Shown here: positions 34,400 through 46,800 of the stretch, piece by piece
Layout: each line of letters begins with the position of its first letter
Position numbering within the stretch: position 1 is the stretch's first letter
The notes under the pieces: model-generated
The model's input: the letters and a program-made list of their open reading frames with translations, nothing else
Databases searched by the model: none
Told to the model about the DNA's origin: nothing
Source: Theristus sp. LFF4_11
Taxonomy: Eukaryota; Nematoda; Chromadorea; Monhysterida; Xyalidae
DNA length: 64,000 bases
Direction: 5' to 3'
Assembly: GCA_030248135.1 (NCBI GenBank)
Contig: JASANC010001240.1
Location: 62,001-126,000 of the forward strand
Position numbers and translations under genes: made by a program

Positions 34400-37300
34400 A
34401 TGTCAATCACACGATTTTAGCACCTCTGTAAATCGTGCTGCTGCTGTTGATTTCACAGGTAAAATGCTTCGGCTCTTTGTGCTCTGCTTGTTTTTTGGTT
34501 CCGTAAGACAAACTTTGTGAACTCACTCTGCAGCACAAGCAAACTGAGCAGCATGATGTCAGTCGCTGTTGCCACGATCACATGGTGTTGCGATGGTGGA
34601 GCTCGAGTTTTAATACGCACCTCTGATTGATCATCTTTATATCGAAATACTCATCGGCCCCTCTAAAAATGTTTAATATTAAAAAAACCACAGCGACCAT
34701 TGTCTCAAACAAACGCTAACATCATAATCATAACCGACACGCGTAACGTAACTTTCACATTTGACATTTCGTATTGAGCGTTATATTTTTTAAAGCTTGT
34801 TTCGCATGAATATCGCGTTAGACTGAATGAAAAAAAGCATGCAGGAAGAAGAGTTTGTTATTTGCTGATATACAGTGTAGTGTACGTGTCTGGTTCTTCT
34901 TCACGCGCCACGCGCCATGAGCACACACGCAGCTGGCAGAAAACTACACGCATCAGAGGTGCACGCTTGCAGACAAATGTGAGCCAAGAGGTTGGCATGG
35001 CACACGCGTTTTTGAGGGCATCACTGACATGCAAACGTACGTGGCCTGCACATGCACCAAAAAAGCACATGAAGGTCCTGGTTCACTTTGAAAAATCGGT
35101 AGAAAAACGCAGTGCGCTTTGAACACGTTGGAAATTTTGGTGCGCGCTCATAATGTGTGCGCCTTCAATAGGTTTGACGTTTGAAATAATGTCGAAAAAT
35201 TTGCTAAAATATCAAATCCGCCTAAACGTTTCATACCGCCGCCACGAAAATTGATGGAGGCTGCCGAGTATTTACCGCAAAGCGACATGTGCGCGACACA
35301 AATGTCGAGAGCGTGAAGATACACCGAAGGCAGTTTTCGCAGTATGTGGGTCAGCAGGATACGCTCAAATGTAACAACAGCCGAAAACATATTTCTCAAA
35401 TTTTCTGCTCTTTTCGGCTTATGATGAAAATGCTTGCTTTTTGCTCTCCTCACCGACACAAATATGCAGCTATCAAACTTTTGGAAACCCATGAAAATAT
35501 ACGGTATGTATCCCTTTGACTTGTACACAGCTGAATAAAATCATTAAACGTGTGGGGAAATTTTACCATGGAAAACGTTATGCGGTGCTGCAAATTTTTT
35601 TTCTGATTTTAGAACTAAAATATGATGTCTTTGGCACAACTTGTGCGTAAGAGACTTCAATTATTATCCCACTGTGTCTGTGAAGTGTATAAGCCATGGG
35701 AAATTAAAAATATACTTCTTGCAACACGGTTCTGAAAAGTATCAAGTAACAATCCATATTTGCTCAGCTCGATGTAAAAAAACAAACAGAGAGAAAACAG
35801 AAAAAGTAATAAAGCATAAAGACAAAAAGCTCGGCTCCGTGCGAAGTTTCATTTGAAAGGCACGAACAAGCAGGGGCACGATCAATATGATTCTCCACTT
35901 GACATTTCATTGCTTGTTTTATCCTCACATGTTTCTGCTATGTTTTGCATTCTGCAAAAAAAACAAACAAATAAAGCAATAATGTATGACCTAAAAAGTC
36001 AGAACATGAAATCGAAGAAGCACACTTTTTATTTTTGCATGTTGCAAGCCGCAACAAGGCAAAACTCTCTGTTTTCCTAGTGATTTATGTTTTACATATA
36101 TTGCACGATTTGTCCGTGGACCAGACTAGAAAAGTGTTAGAATGGCTGCTGTGGCAAAGCCTCTAAAGTGCAATATGCAAATCGTGTGCAGCAATTCAGA
36201 ATCATCCATTCACAAACTTTTTCCATTCCACAAATGCGCGCCGTTGATCTCATGAAGAAACAGCAAAAAAAACAACTAGAACCAACTAACGGTTTTATAC
36301 TAAAACAAAAAATCAAGCATGCGCGCGACACAACAAAACGGATGTTCGTGAGGCGCAACTTCGTGCTAGGGGGCACACCCCACACCCTCATCTTCGGCAC
36401 TGATTTGCATGACATTTCTTTTGTTGTTCAAAGATGAAGCAGAACACAAACATGGAATATGAAAGCAAATTCGTGGTCACGTTTATGCCCGCGTCGACGT
36501 CGATGTCCAAAGTATGTACATCGATGTTGTTATTTGTGATGCTTGGCGGTCGCACCAGGCAAACTGGACAACACGTTTACTTTTTTTACTGATTGCGCGA
36601 CTTTACTTCAAAAAAAATTAAAAAATTCAGTACTGGGTCAATGAAGCAAAATAAAATACGAACCAAACTACTGAATCTGCGAAGACACGAACAAAAACTG
36701 AACACACTTTGCATATCGACTTTTGTTGCACTTTTTTCGAGTTGCCAGTTGCCACACAACTGTTAGCTGAAAAGTGACACATTCATTCGTTGGCTATAGT
36801 TCCATTTTGTGGTCTTTGCCTCAAACAATGCGTATGTTTTTCTAACATGAAATGTCTGTGTGGTGTGTGTGTTTGAGTCTGTGGTGCTGTTGCTCTTGAA
36901 AACTAACTTGTTACGCTCACTACTTGTCGTTTAGTGGCCCCAACTTTGCTCTGGCCTGCCTGCGTAGCCCTCCAATTCTTTTCAATTCCCCCCGTGTGTT
37001 ACTGCTCGATGGCGTAACAGGGCTCTGCTCAAATGAAACAGAGCGCAAGAGATAGAACTTTGAAAGTGGCACACTTTTTACGCACACTACAATTTTAACG
37101 ATTCGAGACTAATCTAGACCATCGATAGGCAGCATTTTCAAACGCAACAAACGCTTGGATTGTGTAATAATAGCTGAACGCGGGTGACATTGCTTTGTGA
37201 TGACTAGTTGATTGAGTTTACACCGCGTCTGCTTGAGCTTTGGTCAGAATGACAAATAAAAACACAAAACCACTATTTTGTGCATTTTGCAGCTGTTTGT

Positions 37301-38140
37301 CTTCCACGTGACCTATTACTTCCGGGAACGCAAAACTGCATTGGTTTTTCAACCGTGCCGGGTTCCGTTTGCTTAAAGCATCGTTGTGGTCAACCGATTT
37401 GACAATTTTGCGTTATTTATAAGAGGCGCGGCAGCGAACTCCTGCAATATTATTTCAGAACGCTCATTGCAAAATTTTGTAAAATGCAATCGGCCATAAC
37501 TTTCATCATTGGAGAGAAAATGAAAAACATTCTTTTTGCTGTAAAAAGCTGGACTACCCTTTTATCGATGCAAAAAAAATGAAACATCGCACGTTCCTAT
37601 GGTTTAGCAGAACACAAAGACCAAACAAATTCTAAATCAAAACGAACGGACTGAAAACAGATACTCATAGATTATTCGAGGTGCTGATTACGAACGTCAG
37701 GGTTTCAAAGTTGCAGTTTATGCCTTTTAGACCTGTAACGGAAATGATTATTCCCGGACGGAGCCCGAACTGGAAACTCACATGGAACGGCCTAAAAACG
37801 GGTTTTCGGGGTTATTTGAAGCGCTGATTGCGGACATAGAAATTCCCAACTTGCAATTCCCGCCTTTTACACAACTAGAGTCCGTAACGGGAACTATTAT
37901 TCCCACTCGGGACACGGTCTCCAAAATCGCAGGAACGGCCTGAAAACTTTTTTGTTGTTGTTTTTGTTGTTGGGGATTTTAGGCAATGTTTTTAGCCAGG
38001 GCTAATCCAGAAAAGCGTGCAGAACGCCGTCTAGTAGGGCGCCCATCGAGTTTTCTTTGTCATTAAGTGCGTATACACCCGTCGGCGGGGCTTGATCCCC
38101 CGAATGCCCAGTCTAACACGCTACGAAAACCTATTTTCAA
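34400..38140. other. Gene-poor stretch
   Basis: No convincing exon. A possible first exon on the plus strand near 34464 (MLRLFVLCLFFGS then GTAAGA) has no partner. AT-rich, with scattered homopolymer runs. Confidence 0.45.
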
Positions 38141-38162
38141 TAAAGCCGTTCTTTTGTTGCAG

Positions 38163-38314
38163 AAGGCGACTTTGGGTTGCCGCGCAAACTGCACCAAGTG
38201 CTGGTGCCCTTCCTGAACCAGTCGCATTGCGACCAAGAGTACGGTCTAGACAACATCAATGACAAATTCATGTTCTGCGCTGGGCGAACCGGCGAGGAGA
38301 GTTGCCAGTTATAA
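38163..38314 (+). pseudogene. Orphan trypsin-like serine protease exon, truncated
   Basis: After a strong acceptor (TCTTTTGTTGCAG) the sequence encodes LPRKLHQVLVPFLNQSHC ... INDKFMFCAGRTGEESCQ, then a stop. This matches the S1 protease stretch leading to the active-site serine (LHQV..P....C ... MFCAG ... SCQGDSGGP), but it ends exactly where GDSGGP should begin. No His or Asp exon is visible upstream. It is a broken fragment or an exon cut off at its 3' end. Confidence 0.7.
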
Positions 38315-38740
38315 ACGATACTCATCACCTGGTCTCGACACGAAAACTCGATCGAAAACTGGAGCTGCAAAAAGCTAATTTCCAGCTGAAAAAACAATCG
38401 TTAATATTAGTGAAGAAAGATTTCAAAAGTTTTGTTTGATAGAATACTTTCAAAGCTTAGGTTAGGTGGCGTTTAGACATTTGGGTTTAGGGCAGAGTGG
38501 AAAGAATCTTTATTCAAACAAAAACCTCAACAAAAATATCAAGAGCGCTGAATTTGGTTTGCATGCCACTTCCTGAGCTAAAGCAGGTCTGTACTTTAAT
38601 CAGGTCTGTTTAGCTACTCGCGGCTACGATTGTTGATATTTCTGTTGAGGTTTTTGTTTGGGTGATGAAAACACCCCCCCCCTACCCCCCCCCGCCCCCG
38701 GCGTGCGCTTGCTGCGCACACGTTTTCTTTTTCTTGTCAC

Positions 38741-39367
38741 CATGTCAATTGCTCTGATCATTTGCGAGCTGAACACGATTGCATTCGGTGGTGTTGCTGC
38801 TGGCAGCATGAACGCAAACGAGCATGCGGTGGCCACTGGCAGCATGTAGTACAATGGGTTGGTGCCATACGATTGCGCCTGCAAATGTGCAACGAGGTGA
38901 ACGTGAATGAACGTTCTACCCGTTCACCGAATTTGATCTAGTGTGGAAAGATCTGTCGTTTTCATTGGCATTAACAAAACCGGTGGGTGTTAACGCCGAT
39001 GAAAATAACAAACCCAGCTGGCATCAAGTGACACTAACCGGCTTGACATGGTGACACTAACCGACTTGACATTTACAAATTATAAAAAGCTCGAAAATAG
39101 CCGCGCTGATAAACACGAGATTAGTGATCAACAGTATTTTTCAGGATTTTCAGCGATTAGACGTCAGTTGCTTCTCACAGGTTCTAACAAACAGCCAATA
39201 TGCACCAAAGTTGCCATGATCGGAATGACAATGGAAGCGGTGGCGACGTTTGAGCTGAACTCAGTCAAGAACGGCACGGTTGTCACTGCGATGATCAGAA
39301 ACAACCAAGCTGACACGGACGTTAGTGCGCGTAGCTGCTCGCTGATTAGCAGTGAAAGACCGCTCCC
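38741..39367 (-). CDS. SLC13-type (INDY/NaDC) transporter, two exons only
   Basis: Minus-strand exons 39367-39206 and 38878-38741, joined in phase 0, 100 residues. Exon 1 ends FLTEFSSNVATASIVIPIMA, exon 2 has NPLYYMLPVATACSFAFMLP then ATPPNAIVF. These are the signature helices of divalent-anion/Na+ symporters (SLC13, citrate/dicarboxylate uptake): TEF.SN.A and the AFMLP.ATPPNA motif. Donor and acceptor sites flank both exons. The other ~450 residues are not in the neighbourhood; upstream lies a satellite array. It is either a gene with very long introns or a remnant. Confidence 0.7.
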
Positions 39368-39418
39368 CTGAAACTCGGACAGCAAGAATTGAAAAGGTAC
39401 AGTGAACCAGACTCAACG

Positions 39419-39455
39419 TTCTGGTTTTGGTTCTGGTTCTGGTTCTGGTTTTGCC
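39419..39455 (+). repeat. TTCTGG hexanucleotide tract
   Basis: GTTCTGGTTTTGGTTCTGG-type tandem repeats, about 6 units. Confidence 0.6.
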
Positions 39456-39702
39456 CTAAAATCATGCCTGTTTTTTTCAGATTTACATTCATCCTGACTT
39501 CGACATGCACACCGTTGAATGAGACATTTCGTTGCTTAAGGTGTCAAGTTTGTATACTTTTGAAGCTAAGTCGTTTTAGAAAGCTGATATTTCGTGTTGT
39601 TCAAGAGAGAATGGCTTTTGTTTGACGGTGCAAATCATTTTTTTGCTACCATGCCAGAAAAGTCGTGAAGCATTTAAAGCAAACCGTTTGTCGCAAATAC
39701 AG

Positions 39703-39800
39703 GGTGGGCCAAAAAAAGGTTCCATTTTCAAACTGCTGTCACTGGCTGGTGTTTTAATATTATGAGCTGAAATTTTCAGCACTGATAAAACATGCGTTGC
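39703..39800. mobile_element. Solitary DNA-transposon end (CAGGGTG type)
   Basis: CAGGGTGGGCCAAAAAAAGG resembles Tc1/mariner-type termini. No matching opposite end or transposase was found nearby. Confidence 0.35.
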
Positions 39801-40235
39801 CATTTTACTGACAAAAATTTTTTTTCGTTATATAATTCCTAGCGCTCACTGTGGCAGATTTTCTAAAAAGCTCGAAAAATCAACAAATTGACTGAAATGA
39901 GTGCAAGAAAAAATTAGTATCAAGATGCGTGATTCAATTTTGAAACTATTGCGAAGGTGACAAATTGGTCTTTTTGGATACCCGTGATAGTTCAAATCAT
40001 GCGCTCAGAGTGGAAAGGTCTCACACTTGAATTGCATTTGAGCACCTCGAGCGAAATTCTGATGTTTCACAACGAACTCGAGTCAGCAGCCATGCGACTG
40101 CGACAGAAAGAATTGTTCAGTTGATTTTTTGTTTTCTGTGTTACTCTGTCTGTTAATTTGTTTCTTTTGAAAAGTTTTTCTGCGGTTTGAATAAAAACAG
40201 TGTTTCAGTTTCAGTTTTCTGCAGTTTCGTCATGG

Positions 40236-41275
40236 TATTATCTAAAAATGCGTGAGACGCATATAAAAGGAGGAATATGGCCTTGTGTAAGCAGTGAAAG
40301 ACTTGGCTCGACAACGCTTTTCAAGTCTCTGATGTGGTACACACGGATACAAGTACATAAGAGTCATATTTTTGCGCCGTTTATTTATGATTTCGGTTGC
40401 ACATGGCAACCCTCGTGCTTTGTATTGTAGACAAATGACCTTTCACATTTGCGGATTTCGGGCATTTAGCGACCACTAAAACTACTAAAATAACAATCAG
40501 ACTTTAGCTCGCTGACATTGGTTTGTTCAGGACAAATTGTATCGCAAAAGCATTGCGGAACGCAAGGTCTCCTGTGGCAAAGGCAATGACTCACACGGGA
40601 CAGACGGTTTATCCTGCCACACTAGTTGAAGGTGACACCGGTAAAAAAGGTGAAAATCAACGGAAGACAACTCCTTTTTGTCACTGGTGCTGGTGTGTAC
40701 ACAGCGGTGCGTACGTTACAACAACGAAAAAGCTACATGCAACAATGTTTTGCAATCTCTAATTTTTCTGTTTTTGCACAGAATTTACAGAATTTCGCAC
40801 ATGGCGTGATTTTAGATAAAATCGAAGAGAACAATTAAAAAATAACTTCAAAGTTTTACGCTTTTCAGCAAAACGAAAACGAAAACGAAAACTTTCGGAT
40901 TCGCTGCCCTCCGGGGATATAGCGACCGCAGGCCACCGAAACCGAAATCGGGCTAAGATCACTGGTGCCCCCAGGACAGAGCGGGGCTTAGAGGCTGCCC
41001 CCCCTCACATGCCGAGGGTATTGGTTCCACGGGATGGTGAGCCGTCCATTCCCCAATCCCACCGGAGTTTGGTACCTTCGGGTTTCCGGAATCGGTGGGG
41101 GGCGTGCTTCAAAAAAAAACAAACAAACGCGGCGCAAAAATATGACCCTTATGTACTTGTATCCGTGTGTACCACATCAGAGACTTGAAAAGCGTTGTCG
41201 AGCCAAGTCTTTCACTGCTTACACAAGGCCATATTCCTCCTTTTATATGCGTCTCACGCATTTTTAGATAATATT
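40236..41275. mobile_element. ~1 kb element with ~140 bp inverted repeats
   Basis: TATTATCTAAAAATGCGTGA at 40236 and its inverse ending near 41275. The arms stay nearly identical for ~140 bp (through GGAGGAATATGGCCTTGTGT and CTCGACAACGCTTTTCAAGT). The ~750 bp between holds no long ORF, but has a GC-rich block near 40905-41100. Confidence 0.8.
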
Positions 41276-41369
41276 CTGACTTTTACATAAGCCCCGAAGG
41301 TCGGACCAAAATCACAATTCGTTGGTCACACATTCTTCTAAACCCCCGGACAACTCAGGTTTTTCATTT

Positions 41370-43285
41370 TTCGTTTTTTAGGCCGATTTCTCCTATGCCA
41401 TTTCTACGGCCGATTCCCCAAAATCGTCACGATTCAGTACCTAGAATCGCTCACAAAAGAAAAACTGACCCAAAAGCCGTGATCGGCGTAATGAATTACC
41501 ATGGAAAACACCGTTTTCTTGTTTTTCATTTCTGGACCGGTTTCGCTAAATTCCACGGCCGATTCACCATAAATCGTCACGATTCAGTATCTAGAGTTGC
41601 TCATACAAGAAAACTAACCCAAAATCCGTGATCAGCACATTGAATTACCCTGGAAAAACCGTTTTCTCGTTTTTCATTTCTGGACCGATTTCGCCAATTT
41701 CCACGGCCGATTCGCCCGAAATCGTCACGATTCAGTATCTAAAGTTGCTCACGTAAGAAAACTAACCCAAAATTCGTGATCAGCGGATTGAATTACCCTG
41801 GAAAACACCCTTTTCTTGTTTTTCGTTCCTGGACCAATTTCGCCAACTTCCACGGCCGATTCGCCGAAATCGTCACGATTCAGCATCTAGAGTTGCTCAC
41901 GTAAGAAAACTAACCCAAAATTCGTGATCAGCGCATTGAATTACCCTGGAAAACACCCTTTTCTTGTTTTTCGTTTCTGGACCGATTTCGCCAACTTCCA
42001 CGGCCGATTCGCCCGAAATCGTCACGATTCAGCATCTAGAGTTGCTCACGTAAGAAAACTAACCCAAAATCCGTGATCAGCGCATTGAATTACCCTGGAA
42101 AACACCCTTTTCTTGTTTTTCGTTTCTGGACCGATTTCGCCAACTTCCACGGCCGATTCGCCCGAAATCGTCACGATTCAGCATCTAGAGTTGCTCACGT
42201 AAGAAAACTAACCCAAAATCCGTGATCAGCGCATTGAATTACCCTGGAAACACCCTTTTCTTGTTTTTCGTTTCTGGACCGATTTCGCCAACTTCCACGC
42301 CCGATTCGCCCGAAATCGTCACGATTCAGCGTCTAGAGTTGCTCACGTAAGAAAACTAACCCAAATTTTGTTATAAGCGCATTGAAATACCCTGGAAAAC
42401 ACCCTTTTCTTGTTTTTCGTTTCTGGACCGATTTCGCCAACTTCCACGGCCGATTCGCCCGAAATCGTCACGATTCAGCATCTAGAGTTGCTCACGTAAG
42501 AAAACTAACCCAAAATCCGTGATCAGCGCATTGAATTACCCTGGAAAACACGCTTTTCTTGTTTTTCGTTTCTGGACCGATTTCGCCAACTTCCACGCCC
42601 GATTCGCCCGAAATCGTCACGATTCAGCGTCTAGAGTTGCTCACGTAAGAAAACTAACCCAAAATTCGTGATCAGCGCATTGAATTACCCTGGAAAACAC
42701 CCTTTTCTTGTTTTTCGTTTCTGGACCGATTTCGCCAACTTCCACGGCCGATTCGCCCGAAATCGTCACGATTCAGCATCTAGAGTTGCTCACGTAAGAA
42801 AACTAACCCAAAATTCGTGATCAGCGCATTGAATTACCCTGGAAAACACCCTTTTCTTGTTTTTCGTTTCTGGACCGATTTCGCCAACTTCCACGGCCGA
42901 TTCGCCCGAAATCGTCACGATTCAGCATCTAGAGTTGCTCACGTAAGAAAACTAACCCAAAATTCGTGATCAGCGCATTGAATTACCCTGGAAAACACCC
43001 TTTTCTTGTTTTTCGTTTCTGGACCGATTTCGCCAATTTCCACGGCCGATTCGCCCGAAATCGTCACGATTCAGCATCTAGAGTTGCTCGCGTAAGAAAA
43101 CTAACCCAAAATTCGTGATCAGCGCATTGAATTACCCTGGAAAACACCCTTTTTTTGTTTTTCGTTTCTGGACCGATTTCGCCAACTTCCACGGCCGATT
43201 CGCCCGAAATCGTCACGATTCAGCATCTAGAGTTGCTCACGTAAGAAAACTATCCCAAAATCCGTGATCAGCGTATTGAATTCCT
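41370..43285 (+). repeat. 149 bp satellite array, 13 units
   Basis: CGTCACGATTCAG recurs at about 41425, 41576, 41725, 41871, 42020, 42169, 42317, 42466, 42615, 42764, 42914, 43063 and 43211, a spacing of 148-151 bp. Each unit also has TTTCGTTTCTGGACCGATTT and GATCAGCGCATTGAATTACC. The first two units are the most diverged; the middle units are almost identical. No coding signal. Confidence 0.92.
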
Positions 43286-43429
43286 ACGGACTAAACATTT
43301 CTGCTATTTTTCGTAGCTCAGACAAAATTTGTAAGACTGAAAAAATGATACCCAGTCAAAATGCTACGAATTTTCAAAAAATGCACAATTTTGACCCAAA
43401 AAATGCCCGGGCAAAAAATAAACTAAATT

Positions 43430-43860
43430 TTCAGAATCTACGGATGAATTTACCCGAGGAAAAATTCTTGTTCAACTGTGAAAGTGTCCCAGCTAAAAAT
43501 TGAAAGGGCGAACACTTAAAACCAGGTGACAACCCTGCGAACTTTCAAAAAAGCCCAATTTTTACCCCAAAAAGGGGTCGGGGCAAAAAATTAACTCATT
43601 TTTCCAAATCTACGGATGAAATTACCCTAGGAAACATTTTTCTTCAACTGTGAAAGTGTCCCAGCTAAAAATTGAAAGGGCGAACACTTGAAACCCGGTG
43701 AAAACGCTGCGAACTTTTAAAAATGCCCAAATTTTTACCCAAAAAAGTGGTCGGGGCAAAAAATTAACCCATTTTTCCAAATCTACGGATGAAATTACCC
43801 CAGGAAACATTCTTGCTAGACTGTGAACGTGTCGCAGGTAAAAACTGAAAGCGCGAACAC
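43430..43860 (+). repeat. 173 bp satellite array, ~2.5 units
   Basis: ATCTACGGATGAAATTACCC recurs at about 43436, 43608 and 43781 with AACTGTGAAAGTGTCCCAGC and GAAAGGGCGAACAC after it. It follows the 149 bp array directly and shares the GAA(A)TTACCC(T)...GGAAA core. Confidence 0.85.
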
Positions 43861-43869
43861 ATGTTGATT

Positions 43870-46800
43870 ACATACCGGAAAAAAAAAGAGATAGAAAAAT
43901 AAGTAACACTGTTTTCAGAATAGGTTTTTCGTGTCTACAGCGTATGAAAAGTAGTCGGATAAAAATTTTTTCGCGGCTCCAAGCACAACTTTGGGTGTTC
44001 GTTTCGTGTGCACAGAACCAAGTTTGTGGCTTATACTATGCTCGCTGGAGGAAGCGAGCAAATTTGAAAAACGCGCGCGAGAGGATAACGGCTCATATAA
44101 TGCGTGATGCGCTGTCCGCTCGCTGACGCTCGCTCGCGCATCCGCATGATTCACATTAATGAGCAAATATACACGGACAGATAGAGTTCATTATCGTTTT
44201 CGATTTGAGCATTCACCACACTACTGTCGACTTGCTTCATTATTCCCCGTCTTTTTTGCGAATTATTTGTTTCACAATTCCACGACGCAATAGAGACATT
44301 GCTCGGTCGTGTGATCAGCAGCTTATAATTGAACATCAAGAGAGTTCATCATCGTGCTCTTTCGGCGGAAATCGGGAATTGTCCTTGAATCGTCCTAAAA
44401 CAAACACGTTTTAAATTAGTTAGAAGTTGGAACACTTTTTTAAACAAGGTGGACTTTTAAAATTTCGGCAACTTGGTGTAAAGTAGATGTTTGTATTTCA
44501 TTGACTATGCATGGAACAACAAAACGCGCTGGCACGTTCACTTTTATTGTTCTCGTAAAAAACGCAATAAACAACCAACGAGTCGGTTACGGCGCACAAA
44601 CTACGCCGGAGACTTTAAAGGCGTTTTATGTTTCTGCTAATGGCTCTTCATAGTTTGACTGAGAACAACAACCATGGCAGCTTATGTCTTATTGATTACG
44701 CGTGACACACAACGCTCTTTGTAGCAGATCAATGGTTCAAGATAAAAATGTTCTGCGCTTTTCTTCTTTGAATCTTTTTCGAAAGATTGAGATTGCTCTC
44801 TGCCCATGAGAGAAATTCATCGAAAGTCTGATTTCCAACACATTCTTCGAAGCGTTTGCGTGACGCAAACAGTTGAAAGTAGCTCAATTTGCAGAAATGT
44901 GTCTTAAAATGAAACGGATAACACACGGTATCTGAGAAACTTTGCTGATGAAGCCATTTAGAATTAAAATCAACCCTTCAAAGTACCGTGCCTCTGGATT
45001 TACCAGCACACTTTTTGCAACGTACGTATCTGACGAAAAAAAATTATTGAGATTTAAAAAAAACTGTGTGCTGGTTGCTTGTAAAGTGTTTGCTTCGCGA
45101 AAGTGAACCAAAAAGCATCCACGTCGCTATTTGAATAATAACGACAAATGGCAAGTTTTGTGTGACAGAAAAATCGCCTTAACACATATTAGGCATAAAA
45201 AAGAAAATCTCTCCGAAAACAAACGTAGGTAGAACTCTATTAAATGATAATCTCGCGGCACAATAAATTCCAAAAAAGTTACGACAAGAACATCTTTGTG
45301 GAAGTGACAGTGAAAAAGTACGCTCGCGTTGCTGACAATGACACATTGCATCCTGTTTTCAGTCTAAATGCTCAAACACGTATAAATAAATGAATGTTAG
45401 CCACACATTCGTGGTTATCTAGCATTTCTCGGTTCACGAAAAAAATTATATTTTTATTTCCACGCGCAGAATTGTAAGTTTCTGCGGAAATTAACTTGAG
45501 CAACCGATAGTTTGATAAAAACGAGAAACGTTCATATTTGCGACAAACTTTTCTGCTGATGGACTTATAGGTACAAAGACTTTGTGCTTTTGACAGACGT
45601 GTTTGTCTGTCGTGTCAATCAAAATTCAAAGTCAGCTGATCAAGCTTGCGTATCACCAAACAAGTTGAAACCACGAATGGCTTAAAAAGTGTCTTGAAGA
45701 GAGTCTGCAAGCATAGTCGTCAGGTGACGACCCACTCAGCCGACCACGCACATCGTGTTCCGCATGCATTTACATACAATGTATGCATTCAACCAAAAAC
45801 GCACACATCGCACAACACGATACAAAAAAGGAATTTATTGCCAAACAGATGAATTGCCTGAGACGACGGTGACAGAACAAAAATAAGAGAAAACTCTGGC
45901 GTTTGCAAAAACGAAATAGAAAAATCCATGTTCATAGCTGGTCTGCTTTTGGTTTTTACAGACTAAAAAAGTCAAAACACAACGCACATGTGGTTCATGC
46001 TTGCTATTTTTCTTCGCTTTTTTCTTTTTCCATTGACTATGGTAAATTTTGTTTGATTTATTGCTTAGGAGGGGACATTTATACAGGCTTGTCACAAGAT
46101 TTCAGCTGCAACCTAAAACGTGTTCGGTTCAACTTGTGGCTTTTCAAACATGTTTGTTTGTTTATTGCACCGTTGGAAATTAGAAAAAACAAGGTGGGTC
46201 TTGAAAATTGAAGCACCAACCACAAGATCATTTGCAACAACAAACCCCAGTTCTGTTGACTGCACATAAAAATAGTTTTTCTTAGATTTCAGGTTGAACA
46301 AAGCAAGCAGCGCTTGACATGAACAGCAGTCACTCAACGAACACAACAAATTTGATAATTCCGGAACAAATTCTTTGACATTTTTGAAACACGGCGAGCA
46401 AACTGAAAAAAACACGTGAAAGCGTTCAAATGAAACATAACGATTGAACGGGCACACAAAAAACCAACGCATTTTTGACAATAAGCTCACTTCAAACACG
46501 AACAAGATCTTCTACAATATTGCTAACATATTGATTTCTTAAGCCGCACTCTCTTCTGCCGTGCAATCCACATTTTTTAGAATGTTCAGACTATAACATG
46601 TTCCAGTCTACGTAAACTTTTTTTCGGTAGTAAATTCTGATTGGACATATTGAAAATGTAAATTCAATCAAAAATCGTGCTTGGCGCATTTTTTGCGTAA
46701 AAGAGCTTCCGTTTCAAAAGAACGATGAGCTCCGTGCATATTGGCTCACATCACAACGCGCAATTGTCTGCTTGCTTTGCCGCCACACACAGCTATACCA

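Noticed and set aside
34464..34502. Possible signal-peptide first exon (MLRLFVLCLFFGS then GTAAGA, +)
   Set aside because: No downstream exon with matching phase and sensible product was found.
38055..38120. tRNA-like sequence on the minus strand (GGGGATCAAGCCCC near a GTAGCGTG box)
   Set aside because: No complete cloverleaf could be drawn; at best a decayed tRNA-derived SINE fragment.
41370..43285. Regular direct repeats as a CRISPR array
   Set aside because: Units are contiguous 149 bp satellites with no unique spacers, in a eukaryotic genome.
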